In this document: one piece after another, positions 16,252 through 24,590 of the stretch | Layout of the letters: the number at the start of each line of letters is the position of its first letter | Position numbering within the stretch: the stretch's first letter is position 1 | Origin: an uncultured Bacteroidales bacterium | GTDB taxonomy: Bacteria > Bacteroidota > Bacteroidia > Bacteroidales > JAFGXI01 | Assembly (NCBI GenBank): GCA_947311115.1 | Contig: CAMZKE010000079.1 | Coordinates: forward strand, 1-38,365 | DNA length: 38,365 nucleotides | Reading direction: 5' to 3' | The notes under the pieces: generated by a model | Seen by the model: only the letters and a program-made list of their open reading frames with translations | What the model was told of the DNA's origin: nothing | Databases searched by the model: none | Made by a program: the position numbers and the translations under genes

Positions 16252-17109
16252 TTATTCCTTTTCTTTGATAAGTAATTTAATATCTCTATCTAGTAGTTTA
16301 TCCGGACGTTTTTTGTTAATCATATGCCAATCAAAATAATATATTTGACCATCATCAGCACCCAAGAAAATTTTATAAACTCTTGCTTTTTTCATTGTTT
16401 CCATTGGTCCAACTTTATGAAAAAATACAGCGTCTTTTTGCCTTGCATTTATTACATTAGCAAGTTCTTCTTGATTAACAAATTTAAATTTATAAGGATA
16501 AATCTTTTTAAATTTACTTTCAGTGTTTAAATCATTACTTAAGTTTTCCTTCATTAAATATAGTGTTTTATTTTTCATTGAAGGAGTATGTTTTTTGTAA
16601 TAAGCCACAATATTTGTAACTTTTACATTCGGATTATCTTTTGTTAGCTTTATATGATTTTGCATAAAATGCAAAATTGGGCCTAGTTTGTATGAGTAGT
16701 ATTCTTCTTCAATATTTCTATATGAAAGAGGAAATGTTACAAGTTGCGGCATATCGCTAGTGGTTTTATAATCTTTTCCACCAAGCGAAAGACAAATAAA
16801 TGCATATTTTGCTTTTGTTTTATCCTTTTTAAACAACACATCGTCAAGTGTTATAAACGAATATTTTGAATCTTTACGCATTTTATCATAATCTTGAACC
16901 GAGATGTAATCATACTCCGTGATATTCCACTCACGTTTCATAGCATCTTTAATCTCAAAATTATAGGTAGACATAGGATTTGGCTCTAAAACAACCATTG
17001 TTTTTGTTTTTGCAAATGCCTCTAAATATTCTTTTTTTGCAACTTCTCTTTGTGCAAATGTTGCTGATACAAACAAAATAACAGCTATAAATGATAATAC
17101 TTTTTTCAT
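16252..17109 (-). CDS. Secreted or periplasmic protein of unknown function
   Basis: 285 residues with a clear signal peptide (MKKVLSFIAVILFVSATFA|Q). I do not recognise the family. The mature part is mixed alpha/beta and rich in Lys and Tyr, with an early strand TKTMVVLEPNP and later KYAFICLSLGGKDY, and no obvious catalytic motif. The C-terminal end is basic and polar with no T9SS sorting domain, so it is probably periplasmic. No promoter element stands out. The gap to cinA (95 nt) is AT-rich. Confidence 0.7.
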   Translation of the reverse strand: MKKVLSFIAVILFVSATFAQREVAKKEYLEAFAKTKTMVVLEPNPMSTYNFEIKDAMKREWNITEYDYISVQDYDKMRKDSKYSFITLDDVLFKKDKTKAKYAFICLSLGGKDYKTTSDMPQLVTFPLSYRNIEEEYYSYKLGPILHFMQNHIKLTKDNPNVKVTNIVAYYKKHTPSMKNKTLYLMKENLSNDLNTESKFKKIYPYKFKFVNQEELANVINARQKDAVFFHKVGPMETMKKARVYKIFLGADDGQIYYFDWHMINKKRPDKLLDRDIKLLIKEKE

Positions 17110-17203
17110 TGTTATAATAATTTAGTTCAGCTATAAATATAATAATTTATTGTTATATTGAAAAATATATATGGTTAAATATGCTAAGTTAGGTCAAAAA
17201 CTA

Positions 17204-18025
17204 CTAATTATGAACACATAATACAGGAATCGGTGAATTATTAACCATTTGTTGTGCGTACTTACCTAGCCATAAGTTTGAAGTATTTTCTGTTTGTTCG
17301 GTCATTATTGTTATAAGCTCTGCATTTATTTCTTTTGCATAATCAATAGTAATATCAGTTATATTTTTACCGTATAAGTCTTTTTTTATATATGTAATGT
17401 TTCTGGAGTCTAAATATTCATAAACTTGTTGACTATATTGATCTAATTTAGCAATTATTTTTGGCCTATTAGTTTCCCGAACGGTAACAACATGTATAGT
17501 TGCATTACAAAGTTTAGCCAATTTTGTAGTTACTTTTAACTTTTTTCTTGTTTCTTTTGAAATATCAATAGGCATTACAATATTATTAATTCCTATACGA
17601 AGAAAACCGTTTCTAATTGTCATTACATTACACTCGGCATTTGAAACAACTTTATACGCATTACTCCCAATCCAAAAAGCTTCAAATCCACTAACGCCAT
17701 GGCTACCCATAACAATAAGGTCGGTATCATCGTATTTTGCCTGATTAGAAATCTCTTTATAAACTTTTCCTTCTCGCAACTTATAATCGAAAGGAACTTG
17801 TATTTTATCTTTATATTTTTCTATTAATATTTCAAAAAATGTTTCCGGCGAATACTGCTCTTTATTGCTAAACTCTTTAAAGTATAATGGAACATCTTGT
17901 TTTATTCCTTTACTTATATGAATCATACGAAGTTTAGCTCCTGTTTTATTGGCAATAACAATTGCATGCTCCAAGGCATTAATTGAATCGCTAGAAAAGT
18001 CTATTGGTACTAAAATTCGTTTCAT
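17204..18025 (-). CDS. Universal stress protein with tandem UspA domains
   Basis: 273 residues, two UspA folds. The first (1-140) has VPIDFSSDS at the start and a complete ATP-binding motif G-2X-G-9X-G-S at Gly107/Gly110/Gly120-Ser121 (MGSHGVSG ... IGSN). The second (about 145-273) begins VMPIDIS but has lost most of the glycine motif (ITIMTEQTEN ... WLGKYAQ), so probably only the first domain binds ATP. Cytosolic; role in stress physiology inferred from the family. It lies 38 nt after threonine aldolase and is probably the last gene of the minus-strand run from 23345. Confidence 0.9.
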   Translation of the reverse strand: MKRILVPIDFSSDSINALEHAIVIANKTGAKLRMIHISKGIKQDVPLYFKEFSNKEQYSPETFFEILIEKYKDKIQVPFDYKLREGKVYKEISNQAKYDDTDLIVMGSHGVSGFEAFWIGSNAYKVVSNAECNVMTIRNGFLRIGINNIVMPIDISKETRKKLKVTTKLAKLCNATIHVVTVRETNRPKIIAKLDQYSQQVYEYLDSRNITYIKKDLYGKNITDITIDYAKEINAELITIMTEQTENTSNLWLGKYAQQMVNNSPIPVLCVHN

Positions 18026-18063
18026 GTGCGTAAAAATAATAAATATTTCTTATTAATCGTTAT

Positions 18064-19092
18064 TTATTGTTTATCAATTAACAAATTAATGAGATTTATA
18101 AATTTATCTACATCATCTTTTGTATTATCAAATGAAAGCATGAAACGTACTTCAGATTTTTCTTCGTCCCAAAAATAGAAAGGGGTTTCTTTTTGTAATT
18201 TAAGAGCTAATTCTCGTGGTAAAATAGCAAAAATTCCGTTTGCCTCAACTTTTTGAGTTATTTTAACTTGTTTAATATCAATTAATTTTGAGTAAAGATA
18301 TTGTGCTATTTTGTTAGCTTGTTTGGCATTTTCTTTCCATAAATTATTTGTTAGTAATGCTTCAAATTGTACCGAAATAAACCGCATTTTAGATGCTAAT
18401 TGCATAGCTTGTTTTCTAAAATATTTGAAATTAACCGATAACTCTTTGTCAAAAAATATTACAGCCTCACCAAAAAGTAAACCATTTTTTGTGCCTCCAA
18501 ACGAAAGAATATCAACACCTACATTTTTTGTAAATTCTACAAATTCAAGGTTCAATGCTACTGCTGCATTAGATATTCTTGCTCCATCCATGTGTAAAAG
18601 CAAGTTATTTTGTTTTGCATAAGCCGAAATTTCTTTAATTTCATCAACTGTGTATAAAGTACCAAGCTCTGTTGGTTGTGTTATAGATATTATTTTTGGT
18701 TGTGCAAAATGCTCATCATCAACTCGGTGCATATATTTTTTTATACCATCAACGGTAATTTTGCCATCTGTTGTAGAAATTGTTAGCAGTTTACAACCTG
18801 TTGATTGTTCCGGAGCTCCTGTTTCGTCAACATTTATATGTGCAACATCGGCACAAATTATGGCATTAAAACTATTTGTAACTGTTTTTAAACTTAAAAC
18901 ATTTGCTCCTGTACCACTGTAAACAAAATATACATCAATATCGCTTCCAAATATTTCTTTAAATTTATTTACGGCTCGTTCAGTATATACATCATTACCA
19001 TAAGAGCTTGCATGGTCAATGTTAGCTTTAGTTATAGCTTCAATAATATTTTCATGTGCCCCTGAATAATTATCACTTGCAAATCCTTTCAT
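18064..19092 (-). CDS. ltaE: L-threonine aldolase (low specificity), PLP-dependent
   Basis: 342 residues, fold type I PLP enzyme that splits L-threonine or allo-threonine to glycine and acetaldehyde. The family opening DNYSGAHENI, the PLP-stacking His85 (ADVAHINVDE), Asp169 and Arg172 (LHMDGARISN), and the Schiff-base lysine in LSFGGTKNGL (Lys202) are all present. The glycine it makes could feed the glycine cleavage system, whose H protein is encoded at 37084. Its ATG overlaps the stop of the upstream lipid-kinase gene by one base (TAATG), which suggests translational coupling. The beta-eliminating lyase label is the broader alternative. Confidence 0.93.
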   Translation of the reverse strand: MKGFASDNYSGAHENIIEAITKANIDHASSYGNDVYTERAVNKFKEIFGSDIDVYFVYSGTGANVLSLKTVTNSFNAIICADVAHINVDETGAPEQSTGCKLLTISTTDGKITVDGIKKYMHRVDDEHFAQPKIISITQPTELGTLYTVDEIKEISAYAKQNNLLLHMDGARISNAAVALNLEFVEFTKNVGVDILSFGGTKNGLLFGEAVIFFDKELSVNFKYFRKQAMQLASKMRFISVQFEALLTNNLWKENAKQANKIAQYLYSKLIDIKQVKITQKVEANGIFAILPRELALKLQKETPFYFWDEEKSEVRFMLSFDNTKDDVDKFINLINLLIDKQ

Positions 19093-19955
19093 TATATTAT
19101 AATTTTTAATGAGTGTGGAATAATGTTAATTTCTATTTTATCTGAAAAAACAACCGGCTCGCCATCAATATGAGCCAAAATTTTACCGTTTTGTTCAATA
19201 ATAATACTCTTTGCTTTGTATGATTTCGCAATTTTTAATTTATCAATTTTTTTGGTAAAAAGTTTATATGCCAGCTTTGGTGCCGATATTAATGGGAATT
19301 TTTTGAGCGTCGTAATATTTAATTTACCATCGTTCATTGATGCTGTTGGAGCAATATATGCATTATTACCAAATTGCGAACCATTTGCAATGCTTAGTAA
19401 AAATACCTCATCATTAATTTTATTTTCATCAATAGTTAAATTTATTTTTTGTGATTTGTATTTTTTAAATTCTTTTGATGTAATTTTAATATACGATGAA
19501 AATCCGCGTTTTCCATACTTGGCAAATTTATGTGCTATAAGAGCATCGAACCCAATACCTGCTACATTTATAAAAAAAGTATTATTAATACTTGCGGTAT
19601 CTATTGTTAAAACATTAAAATTATTTATGTTTAATATGGCATCTTTTATTTTTAAAGGAATTTGTAAATGTCTAGCCAAACCGTTTCCAGAGCCTGTTGG
19701 AATTATTCCAAAAGCAGTATTTGAATTTATTAAAGCTTGACCAACTTCATTAACCGAACCATCGCCACCTACAACAACTATTGCATCAAAATTAGCAGAA
19801 TATTGTTTTGTTAATTCAATAGCATGTTTTGCGTACTCAGTGTATTTTATAGTGTAATTAATGTTTTTCGCACTATATTTTACAAGCATTTTTTCTATTA
19901 TTTTCTGCCTTCCAACTCCCGAAATAGGATTTATAATATATAGAACTTTTTTCAT
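19092..19955 (-). CDS. Diacylglycerol kinase-family lipid kinase (YegS/DgkB-like)
   Basis: 287 residues, catalytic domain of DAG/sphingosine-type kinases. The N-terminus VLYIINPISGVGR is the phosphate loop; VVVGGDGSVNEV (GGDG at 63-66) is the nucleotide-binding signature; IIPTGSGNGLARHL follows at 84-97; and the C-terminal IDGEPV returns to the active site. Such enzymes phosphorylate diacylglycerol or related lipids at the inner face of the membrane. It overlaps the upstream LtaS-like gene by 4 nt (ATGA) and the downstream aldolase by 1 nt. The coupling to an LtaS-like enzyme makes diacylglycerol the most likely substrate; that is inference. Confidence 0.9.
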   Translation of the reverse strand: MKKVLYIINPISGVGRQKIIEKMLVKYSAKNINYTIKYTEYAKHAIELTKQYSANFDAIVVVGGDGSVNEVGQALINSNTAFGIIPTGSGNGLARHLQIPLKIKDAILNINNFNVLTIDTASINNTFFINVAGIGFDALIAHKFAKYGKRGFSSYIKITSKEFKKYKSQKINLTIDENKINDEVFLLSIANGSQFGNNAYIAPTASMNDGKLNITTLKKFPLISAPKLAYKLFTKKIDKLKIAKSYKAKSIIIEQNGKILAHIDGEPVVFSDKIEINIIPHSLKIII

Positions 19956-21850
19956 CTATTGTTTAATGTTTCAACTGTCATTTTGTTGTTAATTAACGAA
20001 TAGTTATATGTTTGAATTATTGCTTTTATTTTGTTTTTCATTTTTTCTTCTTGTTTAATTTTTTCTTTTATTAAATTATGATGAAACATACTATCGGTAC
20101 GTAAATTATATAAACCAACTCCTTCCTCACCACTAAAAAGGTATGTGTAATCGTTTTGTATTAACTGATAAATACCTGATATATAATTTACTGCAAAATG
20201 TTGCTTACCACTTATTGCTGAGTTGCCTAAGGAGTAAAATGTTTTTTTATAATGTAAATAATCTAAAATAGTAGGCATTATATCTATCTGTTGAATAATA
20301 TTTTTTGTTTCGCCTCTTAACGAGCTATCAGGTGTAAAAAAGAAAACAGGTATGCAAAATTGCCCAACTTGATTCCAATAATAATACGAATTTGCCATAG
20401 ACATATGGTCAGCTGTTAAAGCAAAAATTGTGTTTTTATACCAATTTGTTTTTTTTGCTGTATCAAAGAATTTACGAAGCGAATAATCGGCATATTCAAC
20501 AGCACGATGAATAGGCAACTCACCCTCTTTAAATTTATCTTTATATTTTTCGGGTACATTGTACGGGTGGTGCGATGATAGAGTAAAAACAGATGTAATA
20601 AACGGTTGTTTAAAACTACTCATTTTTTTAGAAAAATATTGTAAAAAAGGCTCATCGTAAATGCCCCATTTTCCGTCGTAATCATCATCATTATTGTATT
20701 CATTTTTTCCAAAATAATCGTCAAAACCTGATAAATATGCAAAATTATCAAACCCCATTGTTCCATTTTTACCTCCATGAAAAAAAGCACTGTAATATCC
20801 TTCTTGTTTCAATATTTTTGGTAATCCCGTTATTTCGTTTGTTGAATATAATGAAGTTATAAATGGTTGGTCGCTTAAACTCGGAATACTAGAAATTATA
20901 GCAGGCATTCCCTGCATAGATGTTTTTCCATTAGCATAACTATGTAATGTGTAATAACTTACACCTATTAAGCTATCTAAAAAAGGAGTGTAGGGTTTGT
21001 TATTATAAAATCCGGTGTAGTTGTTTCCAAAACTTTCTAAAATTATAATTACTACATTTTTTTTATTAAAAACTGTATCCGAAGTAAATTGTTTTATAGG
21101 ATTAATGTATTTTTTAAGTTCGTTGGAGTTAAAATATTTTTTTTCTTTTAATCCTTTATGATTTACAGTTCTTATTATTGAAAAAGGAGTATTAATTATA
21201 AGTGGTATATTTTGTGTTTTTATATATTTTGCAAATCCATTAATTGCCAATGGTCTTAAACCAAAACCACGAATTAAAAATGCTGATAAAGTAACTATAC
21301 CAATCATCACAATAAGCCTGTAAACGGCAATTTGCAAATTTAAATTCTTATTAAAAGTAAATTCTTTTTTAGGATAAAATTTAATTAGTGAAAAAACAAA
21401 TACAAACCATAATAATATAATATACCAAAAATCTTTAATAAATTGAGGTAAAATCATGGCAGTATCATCACCTAAAAATATAAGGCTAAAAACATCGAAA
21501 GTTGTACGTTTATTTGTGAATTTAAAGTATTCTATATCAATAAAATTGGCAAATAATATAATAGCATTTACTATAAAAAATAAATATTTAATAAAAGTTT
21601 GGTATTTCTTGTTAGAAATAAAATTGAATGGTAAAATACTTAAAATAATAAATATTAAATTAAAGAGTAAAATTGCACTTACATCGTAAACTGTACCAAA
21701 AGAAAATATTTTTAAAAATTCAAAGAAGCTGTTTTCTTGAAAAGATATATAATTAAAACTCAAAAAAATTAACCTGCTGAGTTGAAAAAGGATTAACAAC
21801 AATGTAATTCTTTTTATTAGTACAATTATATGATTTAGGTATGTTTTCAC
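19952..21850 (-). CDS. LtaS-like membrane sulfatase-fold phosphoglycerol transferase
   Basis: 632 residues. About five transmembrane helices in the first 200 residues (near 12-33, 56-76, 88-108, 140-157, 176-195) precede a periplasmic alkaline-phosphatase/sulfatase domain (about 265-590). Metal and catalytic residues of the LtaS type can be seen: Glu272 (VIIILESFG), the probable nucleophile Thr310 (ANGKTSMQGMP), FFHGG at 357-361, SSHHPYNVP at 425-433 and Asp481-His482 (ALTADHMSM). LtaS enzymes move phosphoglycerol from phosphatidylglycerol to an acceptor and leave diacylglycerol; a phosphoethanolamine transferase is the other option. A Gram-negative makes no classical lipoteichoic acid, so the acceptor is unknown. 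Confidence 0.9.
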   Translation of the reverse strand: MKTYLNHIIVLIKRITLLLILFQLSRLIFLSFNYISFQENSFFEFLKIFSFGTVYDVSAILLFNLIFIILSILPFNFISNKKYQTFIKYLFFIVNAIILFANFIDIEYFKFTNKRTTFDVFSLIFLGDDTAMILPQFIKDFWYIILLWFVFVFSLIKFYPKKEFTFNKNLNLQIAVYRLIVMIGIVTLSAFLIRGFGLRPLAINGFAKYIKTQNIPLIINTPFSIIRTVNHKGLKEKKYFNSNELKKYINPIKQFTSDTVFNKKNVVIIILESFGNNYTGFYNNKPYTPFLDSLIGVSYYTLHSYANGKTSMQGMPAIISSIPSLSDQPFITSLYSTNEITGLPKILKQEGYYSAFFHGGKNGTMGFDNFAYLSGFDDYFGKNEYNNDDDYDGKWGIYDEPFLQYFSKKMSSFKQPFITSVFTLSSHHPYNVPEKYKDKFKEGELPIHRAVEYADYSLRKFFDTAKKTNWYKNTIFALTADHMSMANSYYYWNQVGQFCIPVFFFTPDSSLRGETKNIIQQIDIMPTILDYLHYKKTFYSLGNSAISGKQHFAVNYISGIYQLIQNDYTYLFSGEEGVGLYNLRTDSMFHHNLIKEKIKQEEKMKNKIKAIIQTYNYSLINNKMTVETLNNR

Positions 21851-21900
21851 ATTGTAAAATTACTTAATTCAAGTTAGATTATGTAATTAATAATTGAGAA

Positions 21901-22866
21901 TTAGTAATTTTTTAGCTTTCGTGATAAAACTTTTTTACAAGAACTAACAATATTTGTAGCTTTTAAGCCATATTTTACCATTAATTCATTTGGGTTTCCA
22001 CTTTCTCCAAAACTGTCGTTTACTCCAACAAACTCTATTGGCACCGGATAGTTTTGCGATAAAACTTCGGCAACAACACTTCCTAAACCTCCTATAATTT
22101 GATGTTCTTCGGCTGTAACCACAGCTCCGGTTTGTTTTGCCGATTCAATTAATAAAGTTTTATCAATAGGTTTTATTGTATGAATATTTATAACTTGTGC
22201 ACTTATATTTTGTTTCGTTAGTTCTTTTGCTGCTTCTAAAGCTTCCCAAACCATATGTCCTGTTGCTATTATTGTTACATCGGTTCCCTCTGTAAATATT
22301 TGTCCTTTACCTATTTTAAATTCTAAGTTTTTTGGTGTAAAATTTGGCATTGGTTCGCGTCCAAAACGCAAATACACAGGGCTATTTATTTGTGTAACTG
22401 CAGCAAAAACAGCATTATAAGTTTGGTTTGCATCACAAGGCGAAAGCACTGTCATATTGGGTAATGCACGCATTATAGCAATATCTTCTAAAGCTTGATG
22501 TGTAGCACCATCAGCACCAACAGATATACCTGCGTGTGCTCCACCAATTATTACATGTAAATTATTATAGCAAAGTGATATACGTATTTGGTCGGTGGCA
22601 CGTAATGCTGCAAAAACCCCGTAAGTTGAGAAAAAGGGGATTTTACCACCAAGAGCTAATCCGGCAGCAGCAGCAACTATATTTTGTTCGGCAATACCAA
22701 ACGAAAAAAATCTTTCAGGAAATTCATCGGCAAAAATGTTCATACTAACCGATGAGGTTATATCTGCACCAATACCTATTATATTAGTGTTTTGTTTGGC
22801 AATATCTCGTAAGCCTTCGCCAAAACCTATGCGAGTTGCTTTATTTTCATTTTTTTCTAACTTCAT
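21901..22866 (-). CDS. Transketolase, C-terminal half (split transketolase subunit)
   Basis: 321 residues covering the pyrimidine-binding and C-terminal domains only. The catalytic Glu for thiamine diphosphate lies in FSFGIAEQN (Glu60), followed by AAAAGLALGGK and the later AGISVGADGATHQALEDIA. The C-terminal domain (about 190-315) includes VTAEEHQIIGGLGS. Split transketolases need a partner with the thiamine-pyrophosphate-binding half, usually encoded next to it. That half is not in this window, and the gene upstream is a lipoprotein overlapping by 4 nt (ATGA). The pentose-phosphate role is from the family. A DXS-like or pyruvate dehydrogenase beta-like role is less likely. Confidence 0.92.
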   Translation of the reverse strand: MKLEKNENKATRIGFGEGLRDIAKQNTNIIGIGADITSSVSMNIFADEFPERFFSFGIAEQNIVAAAAGLALGGKIPFFSTYGVFAALRATDQIRISLCYNNLHVIIGGAHAGISVGADGATHQALEDIAIMRALPNMTVLSPCDANQTYNAVFAAVTQINSPVYLRFGREPMPNFTPKNLEFKIGKGQIFTEGTDVTIIATGHMVWEALEAAKELTKQNISAQVINIHTIKPIDKTLLIESAKQTGAVVTAEEHQIIGGLGSVVAEVLSQNYPVPIEFVGVNDSFGESGNPNELMVKYGLKATNIVSSCKKVLSRKLKNY

Positions 22867-23345
22867 TTTGTGTAATCGCTTACAATTATCAATGGTGTAG
22901 TTCCAATATTACTTTTGTTATATGCTCGGTCGAAAACATAAAAATTTAATTTTAATGTATCGTAACCCAATAATTTAAAATCATCAATATAAAATTTGGT
23001 TTTTATTGAGCCTTTTATTAACTTATTTCTGCCTTCCGGTTCGTAATATGGTATTTTATATTCGTAAGGAACAGCTAATTCTGCAGGTTTCAATGTATCG
23101 TTCTCCATATAATATAGAGTGAAAATAATATTCTTAACCGTGTCCTTATCATAAAAACAAATATCGCCATCGCCATCAATAAATTTTATACTTAAATTTA
23201 AATAATCGGTACCAAAAGTTTTATCGGTTAATAACTCTATACTTTCGTAACTAACTTCTGGGATAGGTGAAAAATCATTGTATTTTTTACAAGAAAAAAA
23301 CACAATTATTATTGATAAAATTAATATAATTGAAAATCTATTCAT
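22863..23345 (-). CDS. Small lipoprotein of unknown function
   Basis: 160 residues. The N-terminus is a lipoprotein signal with lipobox VFFSC, lipidated Cys19, followed by KK. The mature part is beta-rich with a GDGDI stretch and the pattern LNLSIKFIDGDGDICFYDKD, common in Bacteroidota surface lipoproteins with Ig-like folds; no family can be named with confidence. It is the first gene of the minus-strand run, and its stop overlaps the transketolase start by 4 nt, so it seems to be co-translated with an unrelated cytosolic enzyme. Confidence 0.78.
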   Translation of the reverse strand: MNRFSIILILSIIIVFFSCKKYNDFSPIPEVSYESIELLTDKTFGTDYLNLSIKFIDGDGDICFYDKDTVKNIIFTLYYMENDTLKPAELAVPYEYKIPYYEPEGRNKLIKGSIKTKFYIDDFKLLGYDTLKLNFYVFDRAYNKSNIGTTPLIIVSDYTK

Positions 23346-23415
23346 TAAATTTTTTATGATGAGTAAAATTAATAAAATTTATTTAGAAATTAGATTTTTA
23401 TTTTTTAAACTAATT

Positions 23416-24339
23416 TTAGAATCTATATCCTAAATTAAAACTCACATTCCAATCAAATATTACATCACCTTTATTATATTCGGGGTTTATAAGTTTTTCA
23501 TTTAATACGTATCCTGCTCCGACACCTGCATGTACTGTAATATTTATATGTTTTTTTGATTGAATTGAAACTCCGTTTTGAAATCGGAGTGAACCATAAT
23601 CAATATCGTTACGTGAAATATACATAAATTCAGGACCTAAATAGTATCTAATAGTATTTACGCCTAAATATAAGTTTCCAAAATTGTAATTGTGTGATTT
23701 ATTTTTCCCTGTATAAAACTTAAATGCTAATCCTGTTTGATAATATTCCATGTTAAATGTAAAACTAAAAGGAATATACAATCCAAGTTTTTCAGACGTA
23801 GTTATATATTCATACGAAACACCAAAGCCTTTCCAAAACAGAAGTAGAGGCATTGTTGAAACAAGATGATGACTCAATTTGTATTCTAAACCGGGAGAAA
23901 CAGTTTTAGTTATGTTCGATTTGTTTTTTTCGCCAATAACAATTTTCAATAATTTTAATACTTTTTTTCCCTTTAAAGTGTCGGCAATAAAAACTTTAAG
24001 TCTAGGTGTAAATGTTTTCTTTTTTATATTTCCTAATAATTTATTTTCTACACATTCTTCATATTGGCACTTAATAACAATTTGCTTGCTGTTGGTTGAG
24101 TAACTAATATCTGCCGGAATAATTTCATCAATATTTAGTTTAGAAATTTTAATTAAGTTATTATTTCTATAATAATTAACAGTTAAAAAACCTTTGTCAA
24201 AATCTATATCTACTTTAGGGTTAAGCAAGTTATTGATATCAGAAATAATTTGTTCTGTTTCTTCAATTTCTTGAGAGTAGGTCGTGATTGTAGAAATACA
24301 AATTACATAAAAAAATATGCCTAGCTTTAAATAATTCAT
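23416..24339 (-). CDS. Outer-membrane beta-barrel-like protein of unknown function
   Basis: I place the start at 24339 (MNYLKLGIFFYV..., 307 residues), because it gives a signal peptide ending ...TTYS|Q and sits about 24 nt after a -7 element (TATATTTG, 24363-24370). The longer frame to 24420 would run through a terminator hairpin. Residues 20-150 look globular; about 150-307 alternate short strands of hydrophobic and aromatic residues (GLAFKFYTG, NLYLGVNTIRYYLG) and the chain ends in Phe (NLGYRF), the usual C-terminal signal of outer-membrane barrels. No family recognised. Confidence 0.72.
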   Translation of the reverse strand: MNYLKLGIFFYVICISTITTYSQEIEETEQIISDINNLLNPKVDIDFDKGFLTVNYYRNNNLIKISKLNIDEIIPADISYSTNSKQIVIKCQYEECVENKLLGNIKKKTFTPRLKVFIADTLKGKKVLKLLKIVIGEKNKSNITKTVSPGLEYKLSHHLVSTMPLLLFWKGFGVSYEYITTSEKLGLYIPFSFTFNMEYYQTGLAFKFYTGKNKSHNYNFGNLYLGVNTIRYYLGPEFMYISRNDIDYGSLRFQNGVSIQSKKHINITVHAGVGAGYVLNEKLINPEYNKGDVIFDWNVSFNLGYRF

Positions 24340-24362
24340 TAGGTTGTTTTTAGTTTCTGGAA

Positions 24363-24370
24363 CAAATATA
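24363..24370 (-). promoter_or_regulatory. -7 promoter element of the barrel-protein gene
   Basis: TATATTTG on the minus strand fits TAnnTTTG, with TTTT 17 nt further upstream inside the tail of the preceding terminator. The leader would be only about 15 nt. Confidence 0.45.
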
Positions 24371-24383
24371 CAAAGTTTTTTGT

Positions 24384-24445
24384 AAAAAAAAGTCCTCCAA
24401 ACTGAGAATCTGGAGGACAACTAACCCATGAGAAAAATTATATTT
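24384..24445 (-). ncRNA. Possible small RNA (about 60 nt), promoter-to-terminator unit
   Basis: A strong promoter (24452-24483) is followed after about 30 nt by a clean terminator hairpin (24392-24418) with eight U residues. The transcript would be about 60 nt with no ORF beyond ATG-GGT-TAG near 24430. The barrel gene downstream has its own -7 element after the terminator, so the unit looks independent and not only a leader. I cannot match it to a named RNA family. Ends are estimated. Alternative: an attenuated leader of the gene at 23416-24339. Confidence 0.5.
24392..24418 (-). terminator. Rho-independent terminator
   Basis: GTCCTCCA / TGGAGGAC, 8 bp with an 11-nt loop, then eight T on the minus strand. 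It ends the short unit that starts near 24445. Confidence 0.85.
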
Positions 24446-24451
24446 GCATCA

Positions 24452-24483
24452 CAAAGGTAGTATATATACAACCAAAAGTCAAA
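24452..24483 (-). promoter_or_regulatory. Full Bacteroidota promoter upstream of the possible small RNA
   Basis: Minus strand: TTTG (24480-24483), 20-nt spacer, TACCTTTG (24452-24459). It is as good a match to the consensus as the tRNA promoters in this window, yet it points into a stretch with no real gene. Confidence 0.75.
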
Positions 24484-24517
24484 TAAATAGCATTTATATT
24501 TTGTTAAATTATAAAAA

Positions 24518-24590
24518 AATGAATTTAATTGCCGTAAGCAAACTAGGTATTATTATGTCCAAGAGGGAAATTAGACCTAAACAAATTAAA
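24518..24590 (+). repeat. Double-hairpin repeat family C, internally deleted copy
   Basis: 73 nt. The left end (AATGAAT), first hairpin (TTGC-CGTAA-GCAA) and right end (AAACAAATTAAA) match the 97-nt copies at 37551 and 38247, but about 25 nt of the middle are missing. The right end overlaps the 3' end of the SpoU methyltransferase gene, whose stop codon (24586-24588) lies inside the terminal ATTAAA. Confidence 0.65.

Noticed and set aside
23416-24420. Longer start for the barrel protein (27 extra residues)
   Set aside because: The extension runs through a terminator hairpin and destroys the signal peptide; the ATG at 24339 has both signal peptide and promoter.
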